A DNA stretch of 64,000 nucleotides from Ottelia alismoides (taxonomy: Eukaryota; Streptophyta; Magnoliopsida; Alismatales; Hydrocharitaceae), in the NCBI GenBank assembly GCA_037367405.1, contig JAZKJV010003364.1, positions 372,001 through 436,000 on the forward strand. The letters run 5' to 3'. Shown one piece after another: positions 19,380 through 30,951 of the stretch. A program made the position numbers and the translations under genes. Position 1 is the first letter of the stretch. Each line of letters opens with the position of its first letter. A model generated the notes under the pieces. The model had not been told where the DNA came from, made no database searches, and worked only from the letters and a program-made list of their open reading frames with translations.

Positions 19380-21688
19380 GAGGCAGAGATCAAGGCAAAA
19401 GTGGCTGAAAGAGGATGACGCAAATACCAGGTTCTTTCATCATGTAGCAAATGGCAAAAGGAGGGATACGATCCACTCGATCGAGGTAGGGAAGTAGAAG
19501 TTCAAGGGGAGGTGGAGGTTGCAAGGGTTGTGATGCAGTATTTCAAAAATATGAGCAGGTGAACATCTCATAGCGGCTCGAGGCGGCTCGGTTTAGGGTG
19601 AACCACATTTCAGATGTTTACACGATGGAGTTGATGAGGCAATTTGGGGTCCAGGAGGTTTGTGAGGCTCTGTTCACACTTAACCCAGATCGTTGCCCTA
19701 TTCCAGATGGATTCACGGTATTCTTCTACTAGGAGTTCCGGGATCTCGTTGAAGAGGAGATAATGGAGGCGGTGACGGAGTTTGCGGAGGCGGACATTGA
19801 TTTTAATAGGCTTAACCGATCCTTTATTTTCTTGCTTTTCAAAAAAAATGCCTACAAATGTGGACGATTACAACTCCATTGCTTTATCAAATGTGATCTA
19901 CTTGATTTTGGCAAAAACCTTGGCAAATCGTTTGAGGGGGCTTTTGAACAAAATTGTCGCTAGTACAAAGTGCTTTCCTCATGGGGAGACAACTTACAAA
20001 CAGTTTGGTCCTAGCATCTGAGATTGTAGCAAACTGGCGTAGGCGGAAAACAAAAGGCATGATGTAGAAGGTGGACTTTTCAAAGGCGTACGACTGCGTA
20101 GATTGGCGCTTCATATGGGCATCTTTATATTGACACGGGTTTTAAAGTATATGGATTGCATGGATAAAAAGGTTTATCACAACTACATCATGTGTGGTCC
20201 TTGTGAATGGCCAGCAAAGGGGAGGGTATTTTCAGTAGCAGTGGGGCGTTCGCCAAGGATGTCCTCTGACACCACTCCTTTTTGTTCTTGCTATTTGTTG
20301 ATTATGGTTGATTATGCAGTCAGGGAGAGTTTATGCAGCAGCTTTTCGAAGGAAAACTTATCGATCCCCATTCTACAATACACAGATGATATGATCATTT
20401 TCGCCGAAGGGGGATCTGTGAGTTGCAGAGGCGTGTCAAAGGTCTTTGACTTAGTCGACTCAGTTTCGAGGCTGGGAATCAACAAGGAGAAATCGAAATT
20501 TGTACCTTTTAGATTAGAGGAGGAAGAGATTGCCAGATGTGTGGTACAGTTGAGCTCCATGAGGGGAAATTTACCGATGCATTACTTGGGATTCCTCTGA
20601 TGGCAGGGAAGATGAATATGGTGGATTGGCTACATGTGATTGAAAAGATGAAACAGAGATTAGCAGGCGGAAAATCAGTATGCTTATCAAGAGGTGGGAG
20701 GCTGGTTTTACTGAAATCGATGTTATCCGCAATTCCTATTTTTGTCCTTTCATCAAGGCTACTACCCGTCGGAATGAGGAGACTTGAGGGTGTCATGAAA
20801 AGGTTTTTCTGGCCTTCCTTCGGGCGGACAAATGGTTTCCCTTTGGTGGACTGGAAAATGGTCACAAATTTGAAGGATGGTGGAGGTTTCGGTGTACGCA
20901 ACGTGAAGGAGATGAACAACGCTCTACTCAGCAAGGAGATTGCACGTATCTAAGGTGATTGCGACAGCTTAGTTTGCAAGTTCACTCGTAAGGTCTATGG
21001 GTATGGATGCTCCTTCCCCAACTCAAGAGAGCTCAGACCGGCGCCTTCTTACTTCTGGAGAGACATTTGTGGCGTGACTCAGGAGATCTATCCCTTCCTG
21101 GGACCGGTAGTTGGAGATAATTTTGGTTTCAAGTTCTGGACATATGATTGGTGTGAGGGCGCGCCTCCAGGTGTGTGGTTCCCTTGCTTGTGGGCGTTGG
21201 TGACTAATCATGAGGCTTCAATGGGCAAGGTTTGGGACGGACACACTTTTTCCCACATTTCATATCTGAACTCTCAGGTCATCAAGTGGAGGAGCTTTTG
21301 ACAATGTTTGAGGAGTTGAAGAGCGTGGTCGGACCAACCGATGGGAGGGATTGCTAGTGCTGGCATGATGGCTTTTTTTACTGGGAATGCTTACAGAGCC
21401 CTGAAGGGAACTGTGAGTAGTATGTGACCTTTGATCCCAGAGGGTGTGAGGCGGACAGTAGGAGAATTTGGAACTGGAAAGTTCCAACTCAAGTGAAGGA
21501 CTTCATGTGGATTTTTAGGAGGGGCAGACACTTGACTAGGGACCGATTTACTCACGTGTTCCGAACATCGAGCCAACTTGTTCTCGATGTCAGGAGAAGG
21601 TGGAGGATGCGAACCATCTGTTCTTCAAGTGTAGACACTCTATCGATGCATGGACTATGTTTGGGAATCACGCATCGTTTGTGGCCAG
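19380..21688 (+). pseudogene. L1-2 reverse transcriptase and C-terminal region
   Basis: RT of L1 ORF2, frame-shifted in several places: WLKEDDANTRFFHH (19400), NPDRCPIPDGF, NRLRGLLNKIV (19925), VDFSKAYDCVDWRF (about 20070-20110), then the catalytic block as YTDDMIIFAEGG (20379 onwards, Ala replaced by Thr). The thumb and tail follow: MAGKMNMVDWLHVIEKMKQRL, GGRLVLLKSMLSAIP, DGGGFGVRNVKEMNNALLSKE (20875-20940), and zf-RVT-like WNWKVPTQVKDFMWIFRRG (about 21465-21525). It is cut at 21688 by hAT-B1 and continues to about 22816 (IWIARNDVVFHQE). Confidence 0.88.
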
Positions 21689-22620
21689 CATGGTTTTAAA
21701 AAGTGACGCCTCGAGGCGAGGCGCGCCAAAAGCGGGACGTACGCCTCAGCTCGTCTAAGGTGCTCGAGGCGTGAGGCGCTGAGGCGAGGGGGAAGCGTAA
21801 GCCTCGACCATGAGGTTTTGTTACCTTTTGGTTATGTGCTTTGCACATGACCCTATTTTTCCGTAAGCATTAAATTTTTTATGTTTGTGTTCTTGTTTCC
21901 ATGTTAACCTTGTATATTTCTATATATAGCTCCATGCAAAGAGAAGAGATCGCTTGAAACAAGCGAAGCTCCATGATCTTGTATACAACATATTCAATTT
22001 ATCATACATCTACACATACTAGTTCTATTGCACACAGATTTTTGTTTGAATTGTAATAAATATTCTATATTAGTTGCAAGTTTGCAACTTGATGTTGTTA
22101 TTTGGTTGTATAAGTTGTGAATCTTAGAATAGTTATCACATATATAAAGAAGCAAGGTTGAAATAAACACGTGAAAAAGGTTGGGATATGATATGGCTAG
22201 AAGGGATGCATATAACAGTTCTCCAACTATGTCCAGCAAGACAAATGGTTGGGATTCAAGGCAAATTAATATTTTTTTACTTCGAAGTCTAAAAAATATA
22301 GTTTCTATTGTACTTTAGTATTAAATAGACTTTAGTTCAGTACTCATATAGAATCATTGAAGTTGGAGTTGGAACTTGACATTCCATATATTAGTGACTT
22401 GGTATTAGTTTTTTTTAACTTCAATGCCTTCATCGCTTATGTACTGTATGTTTTACTAGTTTTAAATTATTCTTGAATGTGTTTTTGGCAAAGCTTAATA
22501 TTATTATATACTTTTTAAAATGTATTTTGCTTTGATTTAATTTTTTTCCAAAAAATTGAATACGCCTCGCTTTAGTTTTGGAAAAATGCCTCGGACCGCC
22601 TCACGCTTTTTTAAACTTTG
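21689..22620. mobile_element. hAT-like non-autonomous element hAT-B1
   Basis: 932-bp element with terminal inverted repeats CATGGTTTTAAAAAG... and, inverted, CAAAGTTTAAAAAAG.... It is flanked by 8-bp duplications gtggccag (21681-21688) and gtgaccag (22621-22628), one mismatch. The left subterminal 120 bp is packed with GAGGCG/CGCCTC words and the right end with CGCCTC. The middle is AT-rich, with no transposase frame. It interrupts the C-terminal region of L1-2. hAT-B2 (56055-57068) has the same termini. Confidence 0.9.
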
Positions 22621-22941
22621 GTGACCAGTGTGCCGCACTTTTGGGAATCCATTGGGGAGGGATGGAATGGCACAGAAAAGGAGAGATCTGAAGTTGTAGC
22701 GATGATCTGAGCAATGTGGATTGCAAGAAATGATGTGGTGTTTCATCAGGAGCGTATATATGGTGAAAATGTGGGGGCGCACCCTAAGGCGCTTGTTGAT
22801 AGTTTGGTTTTGTAATTCTTTATTTCCATGCAGCATAATTTAGGCATGTAATTTTTTGAGGTGATAAATGGTGAAGTTTTTGGGCACACACCTATATGGT
22901 AAAGGCCCTTTTCTCTTTCAAAAAAAGGAAACAAGGTTGAT

Positions 22942-23364
22942 CAATCAGGTGTGATTGATCAGTGTAAAGTGGTTGATCGATCAGCTTGACTCTTTGACTT
23001 GAAAGTCAAAGTCAAAATCAAAGGGTTGAAATGCAATATGCATGATTTGAGGTCTCTTACATTCTAATACAATTACAAAATGCAGGACTTAATAAAAGAA
23101 GAGACTCCGTCTTCTTCTTGAGCTTGAGATCATTCCTTGAGCTTGAGCTGGAGTTCCTTAGCTGTGAACTCCTTTGAGCTTCTAAGCATCTTTTTCACTT
23201 AAGCATGAGCTCATCGGGCTTGACTTCTTGGTTCAGTAGTTTTCCTTCTCTTGACCTAGCTCCAAGCTAACTGCACAAGTTATGACTAACATCACAAGTT
23301 TTGTTATCATCAAAATATGCATGCTCGTGCACTAACAAGCTCCCCACTTAAGCATGAACTCACA
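22942..23364 (-). other. Right part of SIRE-like 3' LTR
   Basis: Continuation of the LTR after L1-2, aligned to 40530-40958. Non-coding. It ends gcatgaactcaca at 23364, where the purine tract of the element begins. Confidence 0.8.
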
Positions 23365-23905
23365 ATCTCCCCCTTTTTGATGATGACAATATATTTTGTG
23401 TTTGCAATAAAATAATGTGTGCGTGAGCAAACAATTTTTGTAAACAACATTTTCTCCCCCTTTTGACATAATCAAAAAGGTCTAAACCAATATAGAGATG
23501 TTTACGCAATTTCTCCTCCTTTGTGAAAAATTTTGTTTCAATCTAAGCTCCCTCTAAACTAGTCCCCTCAATCTTTACTTAAAGGCTCCCCCTAAAAGAT
23601 AAGAATCGAGGGCTCATCGTTCATGCATGATATGCATGATTAATTGAATAAAAAAGATAAGAAATCATGTAGGTCCTTGGCGGACTTCTCCGGTCTTAAT
23701 AGCTTCTCCATAGCGATGGCATCCATACATGGTTCTGAAAGTTGTTTGGCCTGGGTGTACACCTTTGTTGTTGACGTAGCATCCTCCATTTTCTTTAGTC
23801 TTCGGTACCTGAAAATTTTTGATCTGGTAACTTTTCTTTTTCTGATCTTTCAAGGTTAAGAAGCATAGTCTCCTTTTTATAAACACATTTTCTTTTCTTG
23901 AAAGA
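23365..23905 (-). other. SIRE-like 3' internal region with polypurine tracts
   Basis: Plus-strand runs ctccccctttttg (23368), ctcccccttttgac (about 23453) and ctccccctaaaag (about 23585) are minus-strand purine tracts of the kind seen before SIRE 3' LTRs. From 23660 to 23905 a weak minus-strand frame exists with no recognised domain. No RNase H is seen, so the pol region is deleted. Confidence 0.6.
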
Positions 23906-23920
23906 ATCAAAGCTAGAATC

Positions 23921-24347
23921 AACAACAACAAAGCCTTTTCCCACATTAAGTATGGTTGGCTACATGAATTTTTTGCCTCCATTCAGATCTATCTTGGGTC
24001 ATTCTCGGGCTTGGATCCAAAAAACTAAGATCCCTTCGGATAGTCTCATTCCAACACTTCGTGGGCCTTCCTCGCCTTCTAGCCATCTCAACATCCCAAA
24101 ACTCGCATCTCATAACTGTTGCATCAGCCGACCTCCTTTGCAAATGGTCAAACCATCATAAGCGATTTTCTCGTGTCTTATCCTCGATAGGAGCTACACC
24201 AGCTTTCCTTCTGATTGCATCAATTCGAATCCAATCTTTAAGTGTGTGTCCACACATCCACCTTAGCATTTTCATTTCTGTTACTGTTATTCTCTGCACA
24301 TGTCTATGGTTCACAGACTAACATTCAGATCCACAGAGCATAGCATG
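23921..24347 (-). pseudogene. RTE-3 C-terminal coding fragment
   Basis: Encodes the RTE tail on the minus strand: [32 protein letters not shown] and [14 protein letters not shown] (24143-23946). Upstream are frames equivalent to MLRWMCGHT and the MLYGSEC-like segment at the Gypsy junction. Stops and substitutions are present. Confidence 0.85.
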
Positions 24348-27109
24348 TGTAACATCCTTAAATCCTAATGACTAATTAAGCCAAGATGGTGAATCATTAG
24401 TGAGCTTGATGGAAATTAGAGATGTCATTTGTGGCTAAGTAAGATTAAGAGGCTAAGTAATGTTTAGTGATCAATTATGGGTTACTATTCATGGGTGGGC
24501 CTTGGTTGCAATTAGGAGGAGTTGGTGGGATTTATGATGCAAAATTCCCAAGGATATAACCCCCCATAGGCGTCACCCCTTCCTCCCACTTCATCTTCTT
24601 CATCTTCTCCACCTCCCTTAGCCATGGCCAACCACCTTATGTCCTCCTTCTCTCTTTGATCCACTCCCCATTTCTCACCCAAATTTGAGTTTCAATAGCT
24701 CAAATCGAAGCTGGGAAGGAGAGGATCTTGGATCTTACATTGCATGTAAGATCAAAGGCCAAAGAAGAGGAGGAATCCAAGCTTTAAGCTCAAGGTGTGG
24801 ACAGCCCAACATCGTTCTTGGAGAGTTCTTCTTCAAGCTTTTGAAAGCATGATTTGAGGTACAAATTTAGCCCTTCTCTTTCTGCCATATGTAGAGTTTT
24901 CACCACTTATATCTCAGATCTAAAATCAAGCCTTAGTTTTGGGGTTTTTGTTGCAAACAAATTGAGAAAAATAGACTATATGTGCACGGTTTTCATTGTG
25001 TCCAGAATCTGTGTGTCTTCCTTTTAATCCAAGTTAGACATGTATTTTGGGATCTTTCTTGGGTTCTCTTGGGTAGAATCATATGTTGATTAATACTCCA
25101 TTAAGGTAGACTTAAATCCATGGGGTTAAATACGAAATTGCATGTGATTATAACATCTTAAAAAGGCTATACATGGACGGTCATACTGAAACTTTCAGAT
25201 TTGTTGTTGTTAAATGTTGGCCAATAACTTGCATGATTTGGGAGTCTTCTTTAAGTTCCCTTGAGTAGATTTACTTAATGATTATGACCCCAATAAATTG
25301 GCTTATGATTCTTGGTTATTAATTTGGAAATTTAGGTGATTAGAAATGTTCTGGATGTTGACATATGCATGTAACTGAATGTGTCCAGATCTGTCCATGA
25401 ATTTTAAGTTAGTGTTTTAAGATGCATTTGAGGAGTTTCTTCATGTTTCCTTGAGTGCAATTACTTGTTGATATATACTCTTTCATATCAACCTTTAATC
25501 CATGGGTTTGTTTTAGAAAAATGAAGAGTTTTTGAGGAGTTATTGACTACCTATATTATATCTCCACTGAATGTTCAGATTGGAGATGGTTGCCTTAGGA
25601 CTAAGAACATACATGATTTTGACAATATCCTTAGACATCCTTTGGTGGATTTGACTATACATATTTAGGGAATGTAATACACATGAAATCCATGTATTTG
25701 GATTGGTTTTGATGAGGATTTTGAGACAAATTTGGTTGCTGTCCATGAACAAAACTGTGACCAAATTCCATTGTAGAGTGCATGTTTAATCAAACTTTTA
25801 GGCATTCTTTAACAAGTTTTAAAAACCCCAAGTCCTCATTGATTTCCCTGTATTGAATTGGGAAAATAAATAATGATTTAATCCCATTAAGGAGAAGGAT
25901 TAAGAGAGGATAAATTGCCTTAAGGTTGCAGCCATATACTTGCTGTACACATAGGTCGATGTGTGGAATAGATGCATGATTGGAGCATGTGATACCCTCT
26001 AGAAGACCCCTTTAAATGATAGACCTTAAAGTAAATTAAACACCTAAATGGTGTCTCTAAAGTCATGAATTTGGGTGTGAACTTAAAAGGACTAGATGCC
26101 TTGGATTATTATGAAGTATACACACACAACGTCAATGTTTGGGGTGATAAAAATTGGATAGGGTAAACCTCTATTAGTAACCATTTTAGAGCAAGTCTTA
26201 GGACAATTGTTGCATATAAAGGTGGGCTTGAAACACCTATTATGAAATTTAGAGATTTGGAGATGATCTTAAGGATACATATATATATATATGTAGTACC
26301 ATACAGGAAAACAAAACTTTATGAACTTGCCATGAAGCAAGTCTTCCTCTAAGAGTAGCCCGATCCTTGTAGGTAATTGTGAATCTTATGGGGGCATAGG
26401 AAAGGAAGACGTTTTCCGTTAAGATAGCCAAGATCATAAGATAGATGTTTCTTCAGTAAGAATTTAGAGAGAGAATATCGTAACAGGTCAGTATCCCTTA
26501 CCTAGGATCAGTTAAGGTTCTTATAGAACAAGTTCGGGTCTGGGACTGACAGCTTGTGAATGGGAAATAAATCAAAGAAACCTTAGACACTTAGGGTGAA
26601 ACATGAAAATAAAGAAATGGTGATGTCACATATGATCAGTCATGGAGATCGATGCTCCGACTGTGCGAGGGTGCGGTGACCCTCACCTGAGAAGGAGATG
26701 AGGTCGCTCAGGCTTGGGTAGCGGACATTGAGAGCATGGGTCTAGGATCCCAGTCTTTTTACGTATTTTCTTCGAGCCGGCTCGGTTTTTTACGCTTCGT
26801 TGGGATCCACGAGTTGTCTAGACCATTCCGCTGACCCGTTGGTTTTTCTTAGAGAGCCTAGGTTGGGGGCTCTCCGTAGTTAGTTACGAGCTCATCTGGT
26901 TTTTACTTAGCTCTTCTCCTCCGGGAGTTGAGCAACGAGAGAGGAAGTCGGGTCCGGCAGGCTTACCTCTTCTTTTTCCTGCCTCCAGTGGCGTAGTAGT
27001 CGTACTACAACTGCCTTTCCCTTGGACCACACTTCCACTGGGATTGGCGAGAGCAGACGAATCCCTTCGGGGGTTTCCTCACCGCTATAATAACTACTCT
27101 TCCACCAGG

Positions 27110-27435
27110 TTGTGCTCTGGTGATGGGATTGTGATTAACAGACTTGTGACATTTCACCATTTGCCCAATTAAGATGAAGTTTCATCAGTAGACATTGATG
27201 TCCCATAAATACCTTTCCACTATGTTGTGCACTGGTGATGGGGTAGTGGTCAGTAGACATCAATGTCACCATTTGTACCTTTCCGTCATGTCGTGCACTG
27301 GTGATGGGGTAGTGGTTAGCAGACACTGATGACTTCATTATTACCTTTCCACCATGTCGTGCACTGGTGATGGGGTAGTGGGTAACAGACAATAAAAACT
27401 TCATCGATACCTTTCCGCCAGGTTTATGACCTCGT
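27110..27435. repeat. 66-bp minisatellite in Gypsy 5' LTR
   Basis: About five imperfect copies of a 66-bp unit containing gtgcactggtgatggggtag, with clear unit starts at 27227, 27293 and 27359. The outer copies are more diverged. The same array is at 37290-37622. Confidence 0.9.
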
Positions 27436-27587
27436 GATGGGGTAAGAGATATGTGATCTTTAGACTTTTCCGCTACGAGACTAGTGACGACAGTACCGTT
27501 AGTCGAGACTAACGAGGAGTGAATGTTGAGAGAGAGTTGTGAGTACATGTACATCTTCACGAGCAAGCTATCATACGTGTCGACCAA
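27135..27587 (-). CDS. Hypothetical 150-aa frame in Gypsy LTR, antisense
   Basis: A minus-strand open frame whose C-terminal two-thirds is a 22-residue repeat (GGKV...HYPITSARH) translated from the 66-bp minisatellite. The identical-length frame at 37770-37318 is the other LTR's copy. Conservation between the two is explained by recent LTR identity, so it is weak evidence of coding. Because the repeat unit is a multiple of three, stops are avoided automatically in this frame. I do not recognise a protein and regard translation as doubtful. Confidence 0.15.
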   Translation of the reverse strand: MVDTYDSLLVKMYMYSQLSLNIHSSLVSTNGTVVTSLVAEKSKDHISLTPSRGHKPGGKVSMKFLLSVTHYPITSARHGGKVIMKSSVSANHYPITSARHDGKVQMVTLMSTDHYPITSAQHSGKVFMGHQCLLMKLHLNWANGEMSQVC

Positions 27588-28500
27588 GGATCAATGTGAG
27601 TTGAGAGAAAAGCTAGGAGTGTTGGGAACTTAGTTAGGATGCAAGACACCATCGCATGCCTACGGAGGCACCCCAACCCTGAGGTGTACATCATATCTCA
27701 AAGTCATAGTGTGAGGTTCAATCTGGACTTTGAAGTCCTACCCGGATATCAAGGTCCTAACCGGACCAAGACCACAGACTTACTTCTAGGCTTGAGTTGT
27801 TGTTTGGTTAGTTCCATTGATCGAGGGAGACACGATGTGGTAGTGAGTGAATTTGTTCTTCTTGTTAGACTTCTGAAAGCAAGTAAATAATTTAAAAGAA
27901 TCAATTTACCCACTTTTACTTGCTAGCTTCTTTTGTCCACTACAGTTACCTTACTGTTTTTCTAGTTGTTCTAGCCTTTTCTTACTGCTTTCCTTAATAG
28001 AATTGTGTAGAATTTGTACTCGACAACTTTGTGACAGATACTTGCTTGTCCTTTTTCTACTATGGCAGGCAAGGGCCTAGCGACCGAGGAGCCGACATAG
28101 TTTGGGCTGCTGTTGTTTCTTTTTGGTGCTACACTTTCAGAGCAGATATACTCTTTTGGAGCTCATTAGACAGTTGTATGTTGTGATCTCCTCTGTAGCC
28201 TCATTTTGGGATATATGTATATGTATATTGAATGTTGTGGAATTCGGCATGTTATATGAATGAAATGAAAATGAATGGATATCCTTGTTGTTCAGTTCTG
28301 GTGTACTACTTACTTCCGCTGTTAGTTTTCTTGTGGTTGCTTGCTTAGCCAAATTTAAATCTTGTGAATGTCAGGTTGTGAAAAGGCGAAAAATTTCCCC
28401 AGGTTTTCATAGCATGAGATTAACTTAAGCTTATTAAGTGTGCAAATGACGTGTTTGACGGGTAACCTAAGGTCCTCGGGAGGACGGGTCATTACAGGTT

Positions 28501-28512
28501 TGGTATCAGAGC
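28501..28512 (+). other. Gypsy primer-binding site (tRNA-iMet)
   Basis: TGGTATCAGAGC four bases after the 5' LTR, matching the 3' end of initiator tRNA-Met. Confidence 0.95.
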
Positions 28513-28749
28513 AAGGTTACCCCGATACACGCATTCGCACAATTTAATAGCTTGAGTTTCGAATAGCGAGAGTCTTCTGATTTCTCATGAAGCTGAATGG
28601 GGAAAATTTTTGACATTCAAAAGATTTATGTAACCACAAGTCACCAGAACATTTCATTCATATAAGTATCCCAAGAGGAGAAATAGTACAACTGATTATT
28701 TCCTAAAGTGTGCTTAACTATGCTATGATCCGATACAGGGAGGATTAGC
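28513..28749 (+). other. Gypsy leader
   Basis: Non-coding leader between primer site and gag. No feature is recognised. Confidence 0.7.
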
Positions 28750-29992
28750 ATGGCACCACGAGTAGCTCATGATCAGCCAGGAGAGATGGAACAGGTACTA
28801 GCTGCACTCGCTGATCTGCGACAGAGACAGGATCAGATACTTGCCCAGCAGACTGAGTTGGCTGAGCGCCAGACTGGGATGGAGCTGAGGATGGAGGAGA
28901 TGTCTGACTCCTCATACTACCCATCCAGGGATGAGTCCGCTAGAGCCGAGCATCTATTCTCTGAGGAGATTCACCAGCATACTGAGGCAGAGATTCTGAG
29001 GGAGTCAGGAGCCGACAGAGTTGAGGCAGGCCAAGGGCCTGTAGCAGGAGTAGAGGTCACGGGGTTTGTTCTTCCTACTGCACCGAGACACCATGATGTC
29101 TTCACATCCTACCAGAGAGCTGGAGTACCCAGATTCCAGGGCACGGGTACGTCTGACGAGGCTGAGCAGTGGCTCAGGACGGTGATGAAGGTATTCAGGA
29201 TGATTCAGGCACCACCAGAGTCGTGGTTACCCTTTGCGGAGTTCTCACTTACTGGGTTTGCAGAGCGCTGGTGGGAGGCTACTGTGTCTGCGATGGGGCG
29301 TGTGCCGACTTGGACAGACTTTGAGACCCACTTCAGAGCCCACTTCTTCTCAGGGAAGTGGAGAGAGACACAGCGCAGGTTGTTTGCAGAGCTGAGACAG
29401 TGCAGGATGACAGCGCGAGAGTACTTTGTGCGCTACACAGAGTTGTCACGCCACACATCTTCTGCAGTTGCTTTTCCATAGGAGAATCTGGAGAAGTTTG
29501 TTTGTGGCATGAGAGAGGATGTTCAGGAGAAGTTGGCGGGGTTGAGATTGACTACCATCGCTGAGGTGACTGACGCAACAGAGCGGATTGAGGACGTCCG
29601 TGAGAGACGTTTTGGGAGTACTTTTAGACTGCCACCTCCACCACGTTCGAGAGCTACCGGGAGGAGCTCCCAGTACAAAGGTCAGCAGAGACCAGCTCAG
29701 AGCGCAGCAGGATCCAGTGATGGATCTATACGTCAGGGACAGATTCATGCAGTTACAGCTGAGCAGGCACGGTCCGCGACCACGATCGTGAAAGGTATGG
29801 TTTCAGTTTCGAGCCATCCTTTTCACGTGTTGTTTGATTCTGGTGCTACTCATTCGTTTCTTGTTGTGAGGCTTCTAGCCACATTGGGTAGAGTCGCGGA
29901 GGACGTAGATCCTCCATTTCACATTCGAGGGCCTGGCGGACAGTTGTTCGTGATTTCAGAGATAGTTAGAGGGTTACCAGTGTCCATAGGCG
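28750..29992 (+). pseudogene. Gypsy gag and protease (one stop, cut by hAT-A2)
   Basis: Begins MAPRVAHDQPGEMEQ with a heptad-like Gln/Leu stretch (coiled coil likely, residues 15-55). The retrotransposon gag domain follows (FQGTGTSDEAEQWLRTVMKVF, FAERWWEA, WTDFETHFRAHFF, REYFVRYTEL). A single TAG at 29479-29481 interrupts it, then ENLEKFVCGMRED continues in the same frame. No CCHC zinc knuckle is present between the gag domain and protease, where the family normally has one. Protease has the active-site DSGATHSF at about 29836-29859. The frame is interrupted after 29992 by hAT-A2 and resumes at 30952 without loss of phase. Confidence 0.93.
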
Positions 29993-30943
29993 CAAGGTTC
30001 AGAAATGCGGTATGCGGTATTCGTTCGGTCATGCAGTCTAAAGCGAGTAAGCGGATATGCGGGGGAGTATACGAAAGTATATGCGGTTTATAATATTTAA
30101 ATTTAAAATATTATAAAATAAACAATAAAATGTGATTATGTAAAAAAAAGTTGATGATTTAACAAAATCAAAAATAAAAAAATCAAATAAGGTAATATAA
30201 TCAATAAGATATATACGCATGATATTATAAATTAATTATTTTTTAGTGTGTATTTTGAATTTAGTGCATATGTATACATATACAAATTTAGATTCAACAG
30301 GGAACACACGGATTCTATAAGCAAATCTTTAATGTATATATAGATTAAGTAGATAACAAAAGCTAAAGAATAGGTGGTAGGTATAAAATCATATATCCAA
30401 AATTATACACATATATGTATCTCCAAGGGACAAAATATGTAGGCACAAAATATAGGGGAAATCGTATTTGCATATAAAATTTATTAGAAGCACAAAAATG
30501 TAAAGTGTCAGACTGTTAGTCAATTATTTCATGTTTTATTTGAAGAATTAGAATAAATTTCATTAGATAGAAAATTCAAAAGCAGTAAATAGTTCATTAA
30601 TAAGTGTTGAGAACAATGAGAAAAAATGGATATGAGAAAAAATAACCTAGATCATATTCTCAAATGCAAGATATACGAGAATAACGAAAAGATGTGTCAA
30701 TGTAAATGATGATACAAGAGTTGCTCGGGAAAAAATCAAGTTAATGTGTCATCAACATGTCATGGATTAATATGAGTTCTATCAGATATGCGGCCGCATA
30801 TACGGCCGCATATGCCGCATATGCGGACCGCATATGCGTTTTGACCAGATATTGCCGCATATGGCATATGCGCTTCGGTCAAGTCACCGAATACGCATAT
30901 GCGGCCGCATATGCGGCCGCATGGACCGCATTTCCAAACACTG
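29993..30943. mobile_element. hAT-like non-autonomous element hAT-A2
   Basis: 951-bp element with 18-bp imperfect terminal inverted repeats (CAAGGTTCAGAAATGCGG and, inverted, CAGTGTTTGGAAATGCGG). It is flanked by perfect 8-bp duplications cataggcg at 29985-29992 and 30944-30951. Both ends carry many GCATATGCGG/CCGCATATGC words, densest at 30785-30930, where they overlap into long palindromic runs. The middle is AT-rich and non-coding. It sits between protease and RT of the Gypsy element. Ignoring the insert and one duplication copy leaves the Gypsy frame open. Confidence 0.95.
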
Positions 30944-30951
30944 CATAGGCG

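Larger units (their letters stand above)
17883..22927 (+). mobile_element. L1-type LINE L1-2
   Basis: Plus-strand L1 inserted in the SIRE-like left LTR. The 14-bp duplication gaaacaaggttgat is present at 17869-17882 and 22928-22941. A short A-tract (22920-22926) precedes the right copy, as expected for the 3' end. The element contains endonuclease, RT and the C-terminal zinc-binding region, and is interrupted by hAT-B1 (21689-22620). It is related to L1-1, with shared KIV/ANRLR, FSKAYD and DWRFIWASL wording. It carries multiple frameshifts and stops. Confidence 0.92.
16658..23364 (-). repeat. SIRE-like 3' LTR, interrupted by L1-2
   Basis: LTR sequence at 16658-17882 and 22942-23364, matching 39689-40958. 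It differs by carrying a 377-bp tandem duplication (16708-17458) that the other LTR lacks, and by the L1-2 insertion. Between 17690 and 17880 lies a cluster of gatcgatca-type palindromes, also present in the other LTR near 40370-40570. Confidence 0.82.
24348..28496 (+). repeat. Gypsy 5' LTR
   Basis: 4149-bp LTR from tgtaacatcc to gtcattaca. It contains a 66-bp minisatellite (27110-27435), an antisense open frame of 150 codons over it (27587-27135) and an 83-codon plus-strand frame (27639-27890), both mirrored in the other LTR. No recognised protein family is found in the LTR. A short (AT)n run lies at 26279-26294. Confidence 0.95.

Noticed and set aside
23665..23982. Minus-strand 105-codon frame
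   Set aside because: It spans the SIRE/RTE-3 boundary and target duplication, so it joins unrelated sequences.
26279..26294. (AT)n run
   Set aside because: Ordinary dinucleotide repeat, shorter in the other LTR, with no sign of function.
27639..27890. 83-codon frame present in both Gypsy LTRs
   Set aside because: Presence in both copies is explained by recent LTR identity; no domain or start context supports it.
30757..30948. Frame with repeated AAYAA/AYAD residues
   Set aside because: It is a translation of the subterminal word array of hAT-A2, not a protein.
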